This document shows, piece after piece, positions 13,101-24,257 of a DNA stretch of 64,000 nucleotides. The stretch spans positions 62,001 to 126,000 of the forward strand of contig JAIVFH010000053.1 in the NCBI GenBank assembly GCA_025765595.1, given 5' to 3'. The position numbers and the translations under genes are program-made. The notes beneath the pieces were generated by a model, which saw nothing but the letters and a program-made list of their open reading frames with translations, ran no database searches and was not told where the DNA came from. The stretch comes from Obelidium mucronatum. Its lineage: Eukaryota > Chytridiomycota > Chytridiomycetes > Chytridiales > Chytriomycetaceae. Position 1 is the stretch's first letter. Every line of letters starts with the position of its first letter.

Positions 13101-13412
13101 GGCGGCGGCGGCGCAACCAGGCGGCCGAGCCCGGCGCCCAGCGCAACGTGGATGCGCACCAGCGCGCGCACGGGCCGCGCGCTGGTCGCGGCGCACTGCG
13201 GGTCCGCGCGCGGCACGGCGCAGTGCAGCAGCGCGTGTTCGGACTGGTCGGCGCCGGTGTTGGGCGCGGCGGCGCTGAGGAATCTGTGCTTTGGCGGTCA
13301 GTCTCTGTCTCTCTCTCTCTTTCGCATTCGAGCGTTACTTGGTCTTGGCGTCTGTGTCGGTTGCCAGCCACGACAGCCACGCCGCAAGCGTCGTCTGGTT
13401 GGCGCTCGACAT
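4136..13412 (-). CDS. Giant TRANK1-like UvrD-family helicase fused to SEL1 repeats
   Basis: The model has eighteen exons: 13339-13412, 12935-13274, 12654-12872, 11790-12593, 11372-11716, 10213-11297, 9832-10136, 9654-9754, 9380-9590, 9241-9305, 9035-9163, 8564-8968, 7554-8493, 5920-7491, 5706-5864, 4754-5641, 4281-4705 and 4136-4231. They sum to 8,163 nt, or 2,720 aa. The order resembles metazoan and fungal TRANK1-like proteins. Superfamily 1 helicase motifs are present: GRSGTGKTSC (~634), FLDEVQDLT (~986), FAGDTAQVI, LTKNYRSH, EFRDVVLMN and YTAITRARS (~1220). A long helical region with a CCCH-like cluster (KCPNSSCAYGH) follows. After ~2250 come about seven SEL1-like repeats (e.g. DAARAFKLFEKLSKKGNPEA). 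The tail is Ser/Asp-rich and ends RKRRPR, a possible nuclear signal. The family role is poorly known; ATP-dependent nucleic-acid or RNP remodelling is inferred. The N-terminal exons lie in a GC-rich block. Confidence 0.85.
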
Positions 13413-13459
13413 TTGATGCCGTGTTTGTTCGGGAAGTAAAAGTCGGAAATCCAAATCAA
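13413..13459. promoter_or_regulatory. Very short divergent promoter
   Basis: About 47 bp separate the TRANK1-like start from the best candidate start of the PAF-acetylhydrolase gene. No motif was recognised. The interval is part of the GC-to-AT composition switch. Confidence 0.35.
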
Positions 13460-14889
13460 ATGGTTGCTTGCAAAGAGTTGGCACTGTTTTGACCAATCTC
13501 TCGCTTACTGACTCCCAAATAGTTCCCGCCCTATTCAGGCGCATTCAAAGTCGGAATAGCATTGCTGGAAGTTGAACCCAATTCACCGAATGAATATGGT
13601 GTTTTTGGTTCGCTCATGTATCCAGCCAACTTGGTTCAAGCTCCCAAAGCTCAGAGAGCAAAATGGATCCCAGGACCCCCCCGCTTCTATGGATCTGGAT
13701 ACGTGAATTTTATTGGAAAAGGCGGCAGTTGGTTCCTGAGCATGATCGTCTCCTGGTTCATTGGTCTCTTTTCCATCCCAGCATACACCAATGCTCCTTT
13801 GGTATCGGAAGAACAATTACCCAACAAGATTCCAGTTGCTGTGTTTTCGCACGGCTTGGTTGGCAATCAGACAGCGGTAATTGAGTACTGTGTGATGCGA
13901 TGATTAGTTAAGCCTTTGATCCCAGTATTCTCAGCTTGTTGGCACTCTGGCTTCACACGGAGTAGTCGTTCTATCAGTAGAACATCGGTAATAACTTAAC
14001 AACCGAAGGCTGTGATTTCTTCATCTCACTCTTCTCAATAGCGACGGCTCAGCCTGTGCATCAGCCAGAAACAATTACAAAACCAGTATTCCCTACGCGA
14101 AGGCACCACCTGAAGGCCCAGAAGCTGTAGAATTCAGAGTAAATCAACTGAATCAGAGAATCCAGGAAGTAAATGAAGCATACCGCCTCCTGGAAGCCTT
14201 GAATCGCGGCGATCCAGTCCACAATATTCTAGGAACCAACCTTCCTCCCCTAGAAGGTCGCTTGGATCTCAAAAACTCTGTTGTTATTGGTCACAGTTAC
14301 GGAGGTGCTACGGTTCTGGGCGTTTTGCAAAATGAGGACACCCCATTCAGGTGAAGAACCCCCAAGCACTTATCCAAAATCAATCAACATCCTCACACAA
14401 CACTAAAACTTTTTTCTTCTCTTCTTTCGTAGATGTGGAATCGCCTTGGATCCATGGATGTATCCGCTTCGTTCCTCAAAGCCCGTCTCTGTCCCACTTC
14501 TCTCCATCCAATGCGAAAAGTTTCACTGGCGCTCCAACTTGGCCCTATTTCGGAAAATCTGGGAAAACTCGCCATCATCCAACAACTACTTTGCTGTCGT
14601 AAAAGATACAAAGCATAACGCAGTATCAGATTTCGCGTTAGTAATCCCTCATTTTCTAAGCGGCTTGCTTCACATTGGGAAAATGAGGGTTGAATTAGTG
14701 CATGTTATTTACAATGCATTATTTGTCGAGTTTTTGAAAAAAGTTTGGATTGGGGGTTTGGAGAATGTTGCGGTTGATGATGTTGCTGCTGGACACGTTG
14801 CGAGTCATGTTCTTTCACAAAAGCCGGCGTTTGATCATTTGGATGCTGGTATAGAAGAGTTTGAAAGAACGAAAGGGAAGAGTTATTGA
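13460..14889 (+). CDS. Platelet-activating factor acetylhydrolase-like lipase (Lp-PLA2 type)
   Basis: Certain exons are 13523-13876, 13926-13987, 14042-14350 and 14433-14889 (393 codons plus stop, all phases consistent). The first coding exon is uncertain. The only ATG that fits phase and splice signals is 13460-13462, directly followed by a GT donor and a 60-bp intron with a TACTGAC branch site and AG at 13521-13522. The protein opens with FPPYSGAFKVG, matching the family's N-terminus. It has the oxyanion segment VAVFSHGLVGNQTA, VEHRDGSA, the nucleophile elbow GHSYGG, the acid in CGIALDPWMYP and the His in KDTKHNAVSDF. These enzymes hydrolyse sn-2 short or oxidised acyl chains of phospholipids. 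A hydrophobic stretch (SWFLSMIVSWFIGLF) near residue 70 may bind membranes. The function is well supported, the N-terminus less so. Confidence 0.9.
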
Positions 14890-14940
14890 CCAGAATAACA
14901 ACCTCATTTTTTTATTTGAATGGTTGGTATCAAACGCCAT

Positions 14941-14976
14941 TGCGCCATTCGCATGCGACATCTCAGTTAAATACAG
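14941..14976 (+). promoter_or_regulatory. Conserved sulfatase promoter block, copy 1
   Basis: This 36-bp block sits 36 bp upstream of the sulfatase 1 start. By my count, 32 of 36 bases match 24326-24291 upstream of sulfatase 2. It includes GCGCCATT, the palindrome GCATGC and CTCAGTTAAATACAG. The last part may carry the TATA-like core. Confidence 0.7.
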
Positions 14977-15012
14977 ATTGGCCACCTACGCCCGTAAGTT
15001 AGTTTCCGCCAA

Positions 15013-17149
15013 ATGATGATTACAAACCTGATCCTTGCTGTAGCAGCAGCTGGCGGCATTCTTGCCAAAAAGCAACCAAACATTATTCTCCTTCTATCGG
15101 ACGATCAAGATGTGAGAATGAACTCCCTGGAATACATGCCGATTCTTCAAAAGCATCTCGGTGAAGAAGGGACAAAGTTTGAAAAGCACTACGTTACGAC
15201 AGCCTTGTGTTGTCCATCGCGTGTCTCTATTCTTAAGGGACAGTTTGCTCACAATACGAACTTTACGGATGTAGGCCCTCCAACAGGTTAGAGACTTGAA
15301 AGTTTTATTTGGGGTTTCCAGTTAGTTTGCTGAGATCTACCCGCTTGTCAACAAAAAGGTGGATATGATGTCTTTTTGGAAAACAACCTGGATGAAGAAT
15401 ACCTCCCAGTCTGGCTCCAACGCGCCGGTTATGCCACTCATTACATTGGAAAGTTCGTAAATGGATATGGTGTTCCAAACCATAAGAACGTTCCCCGTGG
15501 TTGGAACAGTTTCGACGCCTTGGTGAATCCCTGGGTGTATGACTTTTATCACCCTGTCCTTGCAAATGGTGGGGGTGAGCCGAAGCATTACCCCGGAATC
15601 CATCAAGTTGATGTTATCCGCGAGAAAGGTTTATTCGCTTGATTTTTATTGTTTTGTTCTCCTTTTGCCAAGTCTCTGATTATTTTTTTTCTTGATCTAC
15701 GATAGCCCTGAACATTCTGGAGACTGTTGACAAAGAAACCCCTTTCTTTCTTTACATTTCACCATCTGCTCCTCATACGACTGTGTATGTAGTCGCAAGC
15801 TGTCCATCTGTTGAAAAACTAACGTTTGAATTTCTCTTCGCAAAACAGTGGGTTTACTGGAGAAACTGCCATCAAAACGTCCGAGAGTATCCCCGCCGAC
15901 CGCCACAGACATCTTTTTCCCCTCGAAAAGATCCCTCGCACTCCTTCTTTCAACAGCGAGAGCGTTTCAGGAAAACCACGATACATTGAATCGTTGCCAC
16001 TTTTGAATCAAACTACTATCGACACCTTGGATCACTGGTACCGCCAACGCCTCAGAAACCTCCAATCAATCGACGAGCTCCTTGGATCTGTGATTGAAAC
16101 CCTCAAGCGACAAAACCAACTTGACAACACTTACATTTTTTACTCGGCCGACAATGGTTACCACATTGGCCTCCACCGTCTCAATGCCGGGAAAACCACT
16201 CCGTACGAAGATGACGTGAATGTTCCATTTTATGTTCGCGGACCTGGCGTTGCGAAAGGAAAAGTCCGTCAAGATGTCAACAGTCACACGGATTTCGCAC
16301 CTACATTCTTGAAACTCGCGGGCGCCACGCAAACCGCATATCCTTTCGATGGCGAACCGATTCCTATTCATGAAGATGAGGAGGCAGATCGGAACAGGGA
16401 GACTTTGGGTGTGGAGTTTTGGAGGCCCGCTGGTGGTGAATTCTCGCCTATTCCACATGGAGAAGAGAATACTTATCGCAGCCTTCGTATTAACGGTGTC
16501 GGTTATTCGTATCTTTATACGGTTTGGTGCACCGGTAAGTGAACCTTTTGTTCAGTTGACAGATTGTAATACCGTAACCCCAACCGCAACTTTTCAAATA
16601 GGACACCGTGAGCTCTACGACAATATCAAGGACCCGTTTCAATTAAAGAACATTTATGAAACAGCATCAGCGAAACTCGTCAATCGACTAGATGCACTTC
16701 TTGTGGCAGTCCATGACTGCAAAGGAACCACATGCCAGAAACCCTGGAATACCCTCTTACCTGGAATTAATAATCTCGGAGAAGCCTTGAACCCCAAGTT
16801 TGACGGATTCTTTTCTGGTCAGCACAAACTAGTTATTCGCCAGTGTCTTCCATACTATGATATTGGGAACGAAGTTATCATCAAGAATTCCGAAAGTGCC
16901 GCCGATTATGTTATTGTAGGCGGGGTGCCTCCTGCTGAAGTTAACCGATTCCGCGCAGAACCCTTGATTGTACAGGACGGTAGAGCAGATTTCGAGTTTG
17001 AACGCGAAACTCATGCAAAGACCAAATTCAAAGGGACTGTAAGCCCTAAACATAAAGTTGTTGATGGTGATATCGAGCGTTACGGAGTTCCTCTGACAGA
17101 GGAGGAAATTCGCTTGGCTTACCATCCACACGCGTATGACTACGATTAA
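15013..17149 (+). CDS. Secreted arylsulfatase-like enzyme, copy 1
   Basis: Exons are 15013-15286, 15359-15628, 15706-15784, 15849-16534 and 16602-17149 (618 aa). The N-terminus looks like a signal peptide (NLILAVAAAGGILA). The sulfatase signature CCPSR at residues 66-70 has the cysteine converted to formylglycine in type I sulfatases. IILLLSDDQD supplies metal-binding aspartates, and HTTV, DNGYHIGLHRLNAGKT and GPGVAKG are further family motifs. It would cleave sulfate esters from aryl or sugar substrates outside the cell or in the secretory path; the substrate is not known. A paralogue lies inverted at 22210-24257. This copy has an intron (16535-16601) that the paralogue lacks. The protein ends in HPHAYDYD, as does the paralogue. 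Confidence 0.92.
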
Positions 17150-17210
17150 AATGATGGATAGTAAATGAATAAATGAACTAATGAATATATTAAAATGCCA
17201 TAAAACGTTT

Positions 17211-18191
17211 CTATATGCCAAGAGATTTGAGTTCATCCATTGTGAAATCCGAAGCAGAAATGATTTCAACCCCCTGGGCACTAACGCCAATAACAGACGC
17301 TTGAAGCTTCTCCTGGAAAGACATTGTTGTAGGAAGGGTGCCAGCAGTATTGGCTACTGCGTGTTTCCGACCAAGTATTCGACTCCTTCTCCGTCTCATT
17401 TCGTTTGTCCCCAAATCCCTTTCCCGAGTTGCAATCATTGTTCCACCCGCATCACCAACACACCAAACCGGTTCTTGTGCCATGGAATCCACAATCGGAG
17501 GATCGCCCTTGGGATGTACAAGCCGTTCGTTCAAAGCGAGCGATGTGGCGAGAGGCATACGTAGTACATTCATTTGAAACAGCTGTGAATGCTTTGGAAA
17601 CGAGTACTGGGTCGGACTGTTCTGAGTGTTGAGCTCTGTGGCAGAGAACAATTCATGGCGAGAGTTGACTTGAGAAGCAAGGCTTAGACCCAGTGCACGC
17701 TCTATAGATCGCAGCTCGATTGTTAGATCAGAGTAATCTGGCTCTCCGTCAGCCCATGTTGAGAACCACTTGTGTCTGACTTCATCGAGACCTGACGCAC
17801 CGGCAGTACGGCCTCGATGACACACGTTTCTTTCGCCATAGAGAAGGTATAGATGTGATAGCTTAAAGTAGCCAAAGCCAAACACGCACAGGGCAACTGT
17901 CCATAGAGTGTTTGCGTTGCTGGCGAGGAACTGGGAAAAGGCATCAGGGGATTCAAGGGGATTTCCTTCGACTGATGTAACAGTAAAGACAAGCTGAATA
18001 ACAAGCAGAATCGTTGCAATGGCGGCGATTGACCGATAAACGACAATAGAATCGAGAACGCCCAGTGTGAATGCAACTCTTCCTGTGGCAGTGTCGGTTG
18101 CCTTTTTAATCCGAGCAAATGGTGTCCCTGGTTGGGACTGGCGGACAGATCGCAGTGATTGAAGCGATGGGAGTGGTCGCAATTGTGTCAT
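17211..18191 (-). CDS. Two-TM membrane protein, unknown function
   Basis: A single exon encodes 326 aa, starting at the ATG at 18189-18191. Two hydrophobic segments are visible, at about residues 50-72 (VVYRSIAAIATILLVIQLV) and 95-120 (LWTVALCVFGFGYFKLSHLY). They are preceded by a basic N-terminus and followed by a long soluble tail. The tail has an Arg cluster (EMRRRRSRILGRKH). I do not recognise a family. It is convergent with sulfatase 1 (61-bp gap) and divergent from the aldo-keto reductase with 48 bp between start codons. Confidence 0.75.
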   Translation of the reverse strand: MTQLRPLPSLQSLRSVRQSQPGTPFARIKKATDTATGRVAFTLGVLDSIVVYRSIAAIATILLVIQLVFTVTSVEGNPLESPDAFSQFLASNANTLWTVALCVFGFGYFKLSHLYLLYGERNVCHRGRTAGASGLDEVRHKWFSTWADGEPDYSDLTIELRSIERALGLSLASQVNSRHELFSATELNTQNSPTQYSFPKHSQLFQMNVLRMPLATSLALNERLVHPKGDPPIVDSMAQEPVWCVGDAGGTMIATRERDLGTNEMRRRRSRILGRKHAVANTAGTLPTTMSFQEKLQASVIGVSAQGVEIISASDFTMDELKSLGI

Positions 18192-18239
18192 AACCAGATT
18201 GTTTCTTGTGCCAATAAACTTGTGAATAACTTGCAAAAA
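18192..18239. promoter_or_regulatory. 48-bp divergent promoter
   Basis: The two start codons are separated by only 48 bp, so at least one promoter must extend into the neighbouring coding sequence or both must be extremely compact. Confidence 0.4.
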
Positions 18240-19156
18240 ATGGCATCATCTCTCACGCTTCCGGCTGTGGGTCTTGGGGTGTACCGCGCGGCCCCTGAAG
18301 AGTGCTACGAGTCTGTGTTAAAGGCATTGAAGCTCGGCTACCGCCACATTGATACTGCCGCCTTCTATCAGGTTTGCGTGATGCGACTTGGAGAAACGAG
18401 GCAAGCCATTGAAACACAAAACAACAGAACGAGGCTGATGTTGGACGCGCCGTCAGAGACTCTGGAATTCCACGAAGTGAGATCTGGGTCACCACCAAAC
18501 TCTGGATTGATGACATTCAGGGGCCCGGAACCACCACTGCTGCATTCCAAAAGTCTCTCCGTCTTCTTGACATTGGTTACATTGACTTGTACCTAATCCA
18601 CGCGCCAGCAGATGGTGGACGCCGTCTGGAAGCCTGGAAGGAGATGGAGGCCATTGCAAAACAAGGCCTGACTCGTCACATTGGGGTGTCTAATTATGGC
18701 ATCAAGCACCTTGGTATCACATTTTTTTTTTATCTTTACCATTCGTATTACTAAGTTGTTTTCGTATCTGTAGAGGAACTGCTTGCCGTTGCAACCATCA
18801 AACCTTTGGCGAACCAAATCGAGCTGCACCCATTCTTGCAACATCGCGACTTGGTTGCTTTTTGTCAGAAGAATGGAATCACGGTCCAAGCATACTCTCC
18901 TTTGACGAAGGCGCGCAAGCTGAATGACCCTGTAGTTGTCGAAGTTGCACAGAAAGTCAACAAAACTCCTGCCCAAGTTTTGATTAAGTGGGGTCTTCAA
19001 AAGGGTGCCGTTTCGTTGCCAAAGAGTGTCCAAGAAGGAAGATTGAAGGAGAACTTTGAAGTGTTTGAGTGGACCATTCCAGAGAGTGAAATTGCCAAGC
19101 TTGACTCTTTGGAAGAAGGGCTTGTAACTGGATGGGATCCCACTATTTGGGAATAA
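18240..19156 (+). CDS. Aldo-keto reductase
   Basis: Exons are 18240-18371, 18428-18713 and 18774-19156 (266 aa). The catalytic tetrad is visible: Asp and Tyr in HIDTAAFYQ, Lys in WVTTKLW and His in YLIHAP. Cofactor-binding motifs GVSNYG, YSPLTKA and LPKSV point to NAD(P)H. The enzyme should reduce aldehydes or ketones to alcohols in the cytosol; the substrate cannot be read from sequence. The length is on the short side for the family (usually about 280-320), because the protein ends soon after DPTIWE. Confidence 0.93.
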
Positions 19157-19276
19157 AGGGAAAATTGGGAAAATATGCCGGTGCTGGGCAAGCGGGAAAA
19201 TTGTCGGGGTTTGATGGCGGTGAATGGCCGCCAATAAAGACGAAAAACACTGAACTGAGACTTTCTGCTCTGTAAA

Positions 19277-20878
19277 ATGAACTTTTTCAACAAGATATCA
19301 GCCAAGGGCGAGAGTGTATGTTACGCGGGCGTTTTGAACATCGTCGATTAACTCGCGGCTACTCTGTAGGGGTCCAGTCCCACCACTCCCGCACCCCGCC
19401 AAGGCCAATCAGCAAGTCAGGGCCGACAATCATCCCCAACACAGTCGTATGCGTGGCATTCACCTCGGGCTCAATCACCTCTTGGTTGTTCAATGGACCC
19501 TTCGGTTCGCCCACAAGCTAATTTTTTTTGACAGGTCGGTATTCCATCGACAGCAACAATTATAATCCAAGCGCTAGAGGTACAATGTCATCATACGCGG
19601 TGTTTCCCGAGCCAGCAGCTATTCATAGTTTCTACTTTCCAGCTTCAGACGCGATTGTCGTCGACAGTGGGGTTCAGCTTCCTGCAGACCCAGCTGGATC
19701 AGGCCCGCACTGCATTGTATGTTCTTTCCTTTATTTATAAATTAATAGAGTAATTCAGCCTATGCTTTCTTCATAGCCGGAAAACCCTAAAAATTTGATC
19801 GAGCACGGAGATCTGAAGATTCGGATTGAAGGAGACCTGGTGCCAGTAGTAGATGTGTGGCTTGGTGGACAACAAGGAATATTCTTCGAGCACCATAGTT
19901 GAGACGCTGTGTTTTTTTTGTTGAATTTGTTGAATGTTTAGTTTTGGAAACAGCTTTGCTCTGGAAACATGCATCGTTGAATCTGTCGATACGACAAAGC
20001 AGTTTATCGGGAAGCTTCCATCGCTTTTTTTCAGGAATTCAAGTTTTTCAAGCTGAGGCGCACGGGTAAGGAATATGCAAAACTCTTGCCCATTACTAAA
20101 AACAAAAATCAAGACCAGGAAACCTCGCGCTATCACGAGAAGGAGTCGGTCAAATTGTTTCGTTGCTGTTATCTCCGGGGGATACGATCGATGTTCGTGA
20201 ACATCAGTTTCTGTTGGCATCCGCAAATTTGCATTACTCGGTTTCGGCGATTTCAGGGGGTTCCAGCGTATTACTTCCTGGAACTGGAATGTTTGTTGAT
20301 AGCTTTACTGCTGGCATGGGACAAGAGGGTGTAGTTATTATTCATGGTAATCGTACTTTTTTTGTTTACCTTTTTACTTTTTTAAGTTATGGAACCAACA
20401 AATACTCAGGTTACGGAAACGTGTTTGAAAAAACTTTGGGCCCGGGTGAATGCATTGACATTGAGCCAGGTGCGTGGTTGTGGAAAGACGGGAGTGTCCA
20501 GATTCAGACCATCGTTGTTGGTCAGAATTCTCAACAGTACGTCATTTTCCATCTTATTCAAGCGAACATATAATAAGGGTTTCATAATTAGGAATGCTTC
20601 TCAGCCATCAAGCTTGAACTCCAGCTTCGGCGGACTAGGAAAGTTGGTCAGCATGATGCACAGCAACTTACTTGGTGGATTCCGGATGACGCGATTCATT
20701 GGGCCTGGTCGCGTTGCATTACAGAGCATGACTTGTTTTGCGCCAGCTGCGTTCGAGAGTACGTTGTTTTCCTTGGGGTCTTGAATCCTGCTAACAACCA
20801 CCACCCAAAGATGAGAAAAAGGGGGACAACCACTTTCATTCAAGTCAATCTTCGATGAGTTCATTTGCACAGTTTTAG
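19277..20878 (+). CDS. AIM24: AIM24-family protein
   Basis: Well-supported exons are 19777-19897, 19942-20065, 20114-20346, 20410-20536, 20592-20758 and 20811-20878, all in phase. The sequence carries AIM24 hallmarks: GDLVPVVDVWL, GIFFEHH, ALLWKHASLNLS, SGIQVFQAEAHGPG, ALSREG and DVREHQFLLAS. AIM24 proteins are needed for mitochondrial inner-membrane (MICOS) organisation in yeast, while bacterial relatives are uncharacterised. The likely start is the ATG at 19277 (exon 19277-19315, donor GTATGT), with a second exon from 19370 rich in Pro/Gln. The joins between 19370 and 19777 are unresolved: VGIPSTATIIIQALE (19535-19579) looks like domain start, but I could not connect it in frame. An unspliced last exon would stop at 20784. 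The GTACGT donor and CTAAC branch site favour the spliced end. Confidence 0.8.
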
Positions 20879-21028
20879 ACGCGCCAGTTTGAAAGTGCGA
20901 CTGCACGTTGCGCTTACAAGCGCTTTAAAAAATTTTCATTTCAAATCAAACAATAATTATAAATACGAATTAAAAATACCAACTATAAATAACTATCAGT
21001 TACGAAACCTTAAAACCCACATTAAAAA

Positions 21029-22108
21029 ATGACCAGTCAGTACACGGTTGAAGCTATCCCAGACCTTACCGGACGAGTGTTCGTCGTCACTGGCGGAAAT
21101 GCTGGCATTGGGTTTGAAACCTGCCTCCAGCTCGCAAAAAAGAAGGCCACCGTCATCATGGCGTCCAGGTGAGATATCCTAATATTCTATTTCCGCATAT
21201 TTCATAACAGACACTGATGGTGTGAACATAATATTCGATTTGACACCTGCCAGATCGGAAGAACGTGCCAAAGCGGCCATAGCAAATATCGAGACGGCTT
21301 CTGGGATTAAAGGAAACGTGGAATACCTTCACTTGATTTTGAATGACCTGAAGCAAGTTGATGCGGCCTCTTCTGAACTTCTGTCGCGCCACCCCAAAAT
21401 TGATGTTTTGATCAACAACGCCGGAATTATGGCTGCCCCCTTCGCGTTGTCAGCAGATGGGATCGAAGACCAATTTGCTACAAACCACGTTGGTCATTTT
21501 CTGTTGACGAAGAGACTCATTCCTGCCTTGCAAAAGGGTACTGAACCAAGAATTGTGAACCTCTCCTCTTCATATCACAACAAAGCGCCATTGCCTGAAG
21601 GAATTCGATTTGACAAGATCAATGATCCAAAAGCTATGGGTGTTTGGGATCGCTATGGCCAATCCAAACTGGCGAATGTTCTTTTCACAAAACAGTTGAA
21701 CAAGTTGTACGGGGACAAGATTATCGTGAATTCCGTCCATCCTGGTAAGTTATTTGCATCTGCAATCTCTATACCTTGGAAAACGGGCTGAAATGTATTA
21801 TTATAGGATTTGTTAACACTGATTTAACTCGTGGAGTGGTAGCCAATTATGGCTCGTGGTTCAAGCCTGTAATGGACTTGGTCAAGAGAGTTTCGGCTCT
21901 TTCTCCACAGGAAGGAGCTTTGACTTCGTTGTATGCTGCTACATCTCCTGAAATTTCCGAAAAGGGGCTCAAGGACAGATTCTTCTGGCCAATTGCAAGG
22001 GATGGAACCGATACGGACACAACCGCACTTGGCAAAGACGCGGACCTTGCTCAACGATTGTGGGAATTCACAGAAGCCCTTGTATCTGAAAAGTTGGGAG
22101 GACAGTGA
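21029..22108 (+). CDS. Short-chain dehydrogenase/reductase (retinol dehydrogenase-like)
   Basis: Exons are 21029-21168, 21254-21744 and 21807-22108 (310 aa). The classic SDR pattern is complete: TGGNAGIG for the dinucleotide, the basic residue in ASR after the second strand (suggesting NADP), INNAGIM, NLSSSYH and YGQSKLAN. The layout resembles the RDH11-14 / WWOX group. It would oxidise or reduce an alcohol/carbonyl substrate, not identifiable here. It is convergent with sulfatase 2 across a 101-bp gap. Confidence 0.92.
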
Positions 22109-22209
22109 ATAAAATAAAGTCTTATTTCAATTGACTTAAATAGGAATCAACCACACAAAATAAACCAACGATTTCAACATTACTTGTCAGATACTTTATT
22201 CTTAAATGC

Positions 22210-24257
22210 TCAATCGTAGTCATACGCGTGCGGGTGGTTAGCTAATTGAATTTCCTGTTCGGTAAGAGGAACTCCGTAACTCTCGATATCGCCCTCGATA
22301 ATCTTGTGACCTGTGTTAACCGTCGACACTTTAGGCTTTCTACTCTTCTTCTTCTTTGGTGTGGCAACCTTTAATTCTGCAGAGCCTTCTTGCAAGACCA
22401 GTGGTTGCTGAGTCCCTTTTTTAACTTCCGAAAGTTCAAGGCCATCCTTTCCTGACGTCAAATAGTCCAAGTCATTCTCCGTATTTTGAACAATCACTTC
22501 ATTTCCAACGTCATAATATGCCAAACATTGGCGAATAATCAACTTCTTCTGAGTAGCAAAGAATCCGTCGTACTTGGACTTCAACGCCTCACCAAGATTC
22601 TTGACGCCCGGCAATAGGGTGTTCCAGGGCTTTTGGCACTTGACTCCCTTGCAATCATGAATGGCGACAAGAAGAGCATCGAGGCGATTAACAAGGTTGC
22701 GAGAAGCCTTTGAGTAAACGTTTTCAAGCTGATATGGGTCCTTGGTGTGGTCGTAAAGTTCACGGTGGCCTGTACACCACACAGTGTATAGATAAGAATA
22801 TCCATCTCCATTAACGCGGAGACTTCTGTAGGTATTGTCTTCTGCAAATGGAATCGAGTAGTACTCAGGAACCAAAGGACGCCAGAATTCGACTCCGAGA
22901 GTTTCACGATTCTTGTCCTCCACGTCATGCTCAAAAATTGGAATTGGTTCTCCATCAAACGGATAAGCAGATTGCTTGGCGCCCGCAATTTTCAAGAATG
23001 TTGGTGCAATGTCCGTGTGGCTGTTGACATCTTGTCGGACTTTTCCTTTAGCAACACCAGGTCCACGTACGTAGAATGGCACGTTCACGTCATCTTCATA
23101 AGGAGTGGTTTTTCCAGCATTGAGACGGTGCAGTCCAATGTGATAACCATTATCGGTTGAGTAAAAGATGTACGTGTTGTCCAATTCTCCACTTTCAGTT
23201 AAGAATTCAATGACAGAACCCAAGAGTTCATCAACTGACTGAAGGTTACGAAGACGTTGGCGGTACCAGTGATCCAATGTGTCAATAGTAGTTTGGTTCA
23301 ACAAGGGAAGCTTGGCAATGTACTTTGGTTTGCCATCCACATTTGCACTGTTGAACGAGGGAATGCGAGGAATCTTTTCGTGAGGAAACAAATCCTTGTG
23401 GCGATCAGCCGGAATGGTTTCAGTCAATTTGATTTTGGAGAGGTCGGGCGTGTCAGGGTCGTTTTCGGGGAGAGTTCTGAAATTCAAATTGAGTTTTTAA
23501 ACCCATAAAATTCAACAAAAATCTTACACTGTGGTGTGAGGTGCTGATGGTGCCAAATACAGGAAGAAAGGTTTTTCATCTTTAGTCACCTTTGTCAACA
23601 CGTTCAGAGCTGAAATAGTGTTAGCGATCGTCTGAACCAACAAAACAACACTATACCTTTCTCGCGAACAACGTCCACTTGATGAATTCCGGGATAGTGC
23701 TTTGGTTCATTCCCGTTACGAGCAAAGACAGGATGGTAGAAGTCGTAAATCCAAGGATTCACAAGGGCGTCAAAAGTGTCCCAGCCCTTTGGTTGCTTCT
23801 TGTGGTTGGGAACACCATATCCATTGATAAATTTTCCAATGTAATTCGTTGAATATCCTGCTCTCTGGAGCCAAACTGGAAGGTATTCTTCGTCAAGCTT
23901 GTTCTCCAAGAACAAATCGAAACCTCCTGTACAATAAAGTTTTTAAAAAACAGATATAAATATTGCACAACTACTCTACAAACCAGTTGGAGGACCAACA
24001 TCCGTAAAGTTTGTATTGTGAGCAAACTGTCCCTTGAGAATTGAAACACGAGAAGGACAACAAATGGCAGTGGTGACATAATGCTTTTCAAATTTGGTCC
24101 CTTCTTCACCGAGATGTTTTTGGAGAATCGGCATGTATTCCAGGGAGTTCATTCTCACATCTTGATCGTCAGACAGGAGGAGAATAATGTTTGGTTGCTT
24201 TTTGGCAAGAATTCCCCCAGCTGCTGCTACGGCAAGGATCAGGTTTGCAACAATCAT
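22210..24257 (-). CDS. Secreted arylsulfatase-like enzyme, copy 2
   Basis: Exons are 23984-24257, 23657-23926, 23528-23609 and 22210-23476 (630 aa). It is a paralogue of 15013-17149 in opposite orientation. The first two exons have exactly the same lengths (274 and 270 nt) and nearly the same protein. The signature CCPSR, a signal peptide and DNGYHIGLHRL are conserved. The two copies diverge around RTLPENDPDTPDL and near the C-terminus, where this one has a basic insert (ATPKKKKSRKPK). It lacks the fourth intron of copy 1. It shares a 165-bp divergent promoter with the MFS transporter. Confidence 0.92.
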
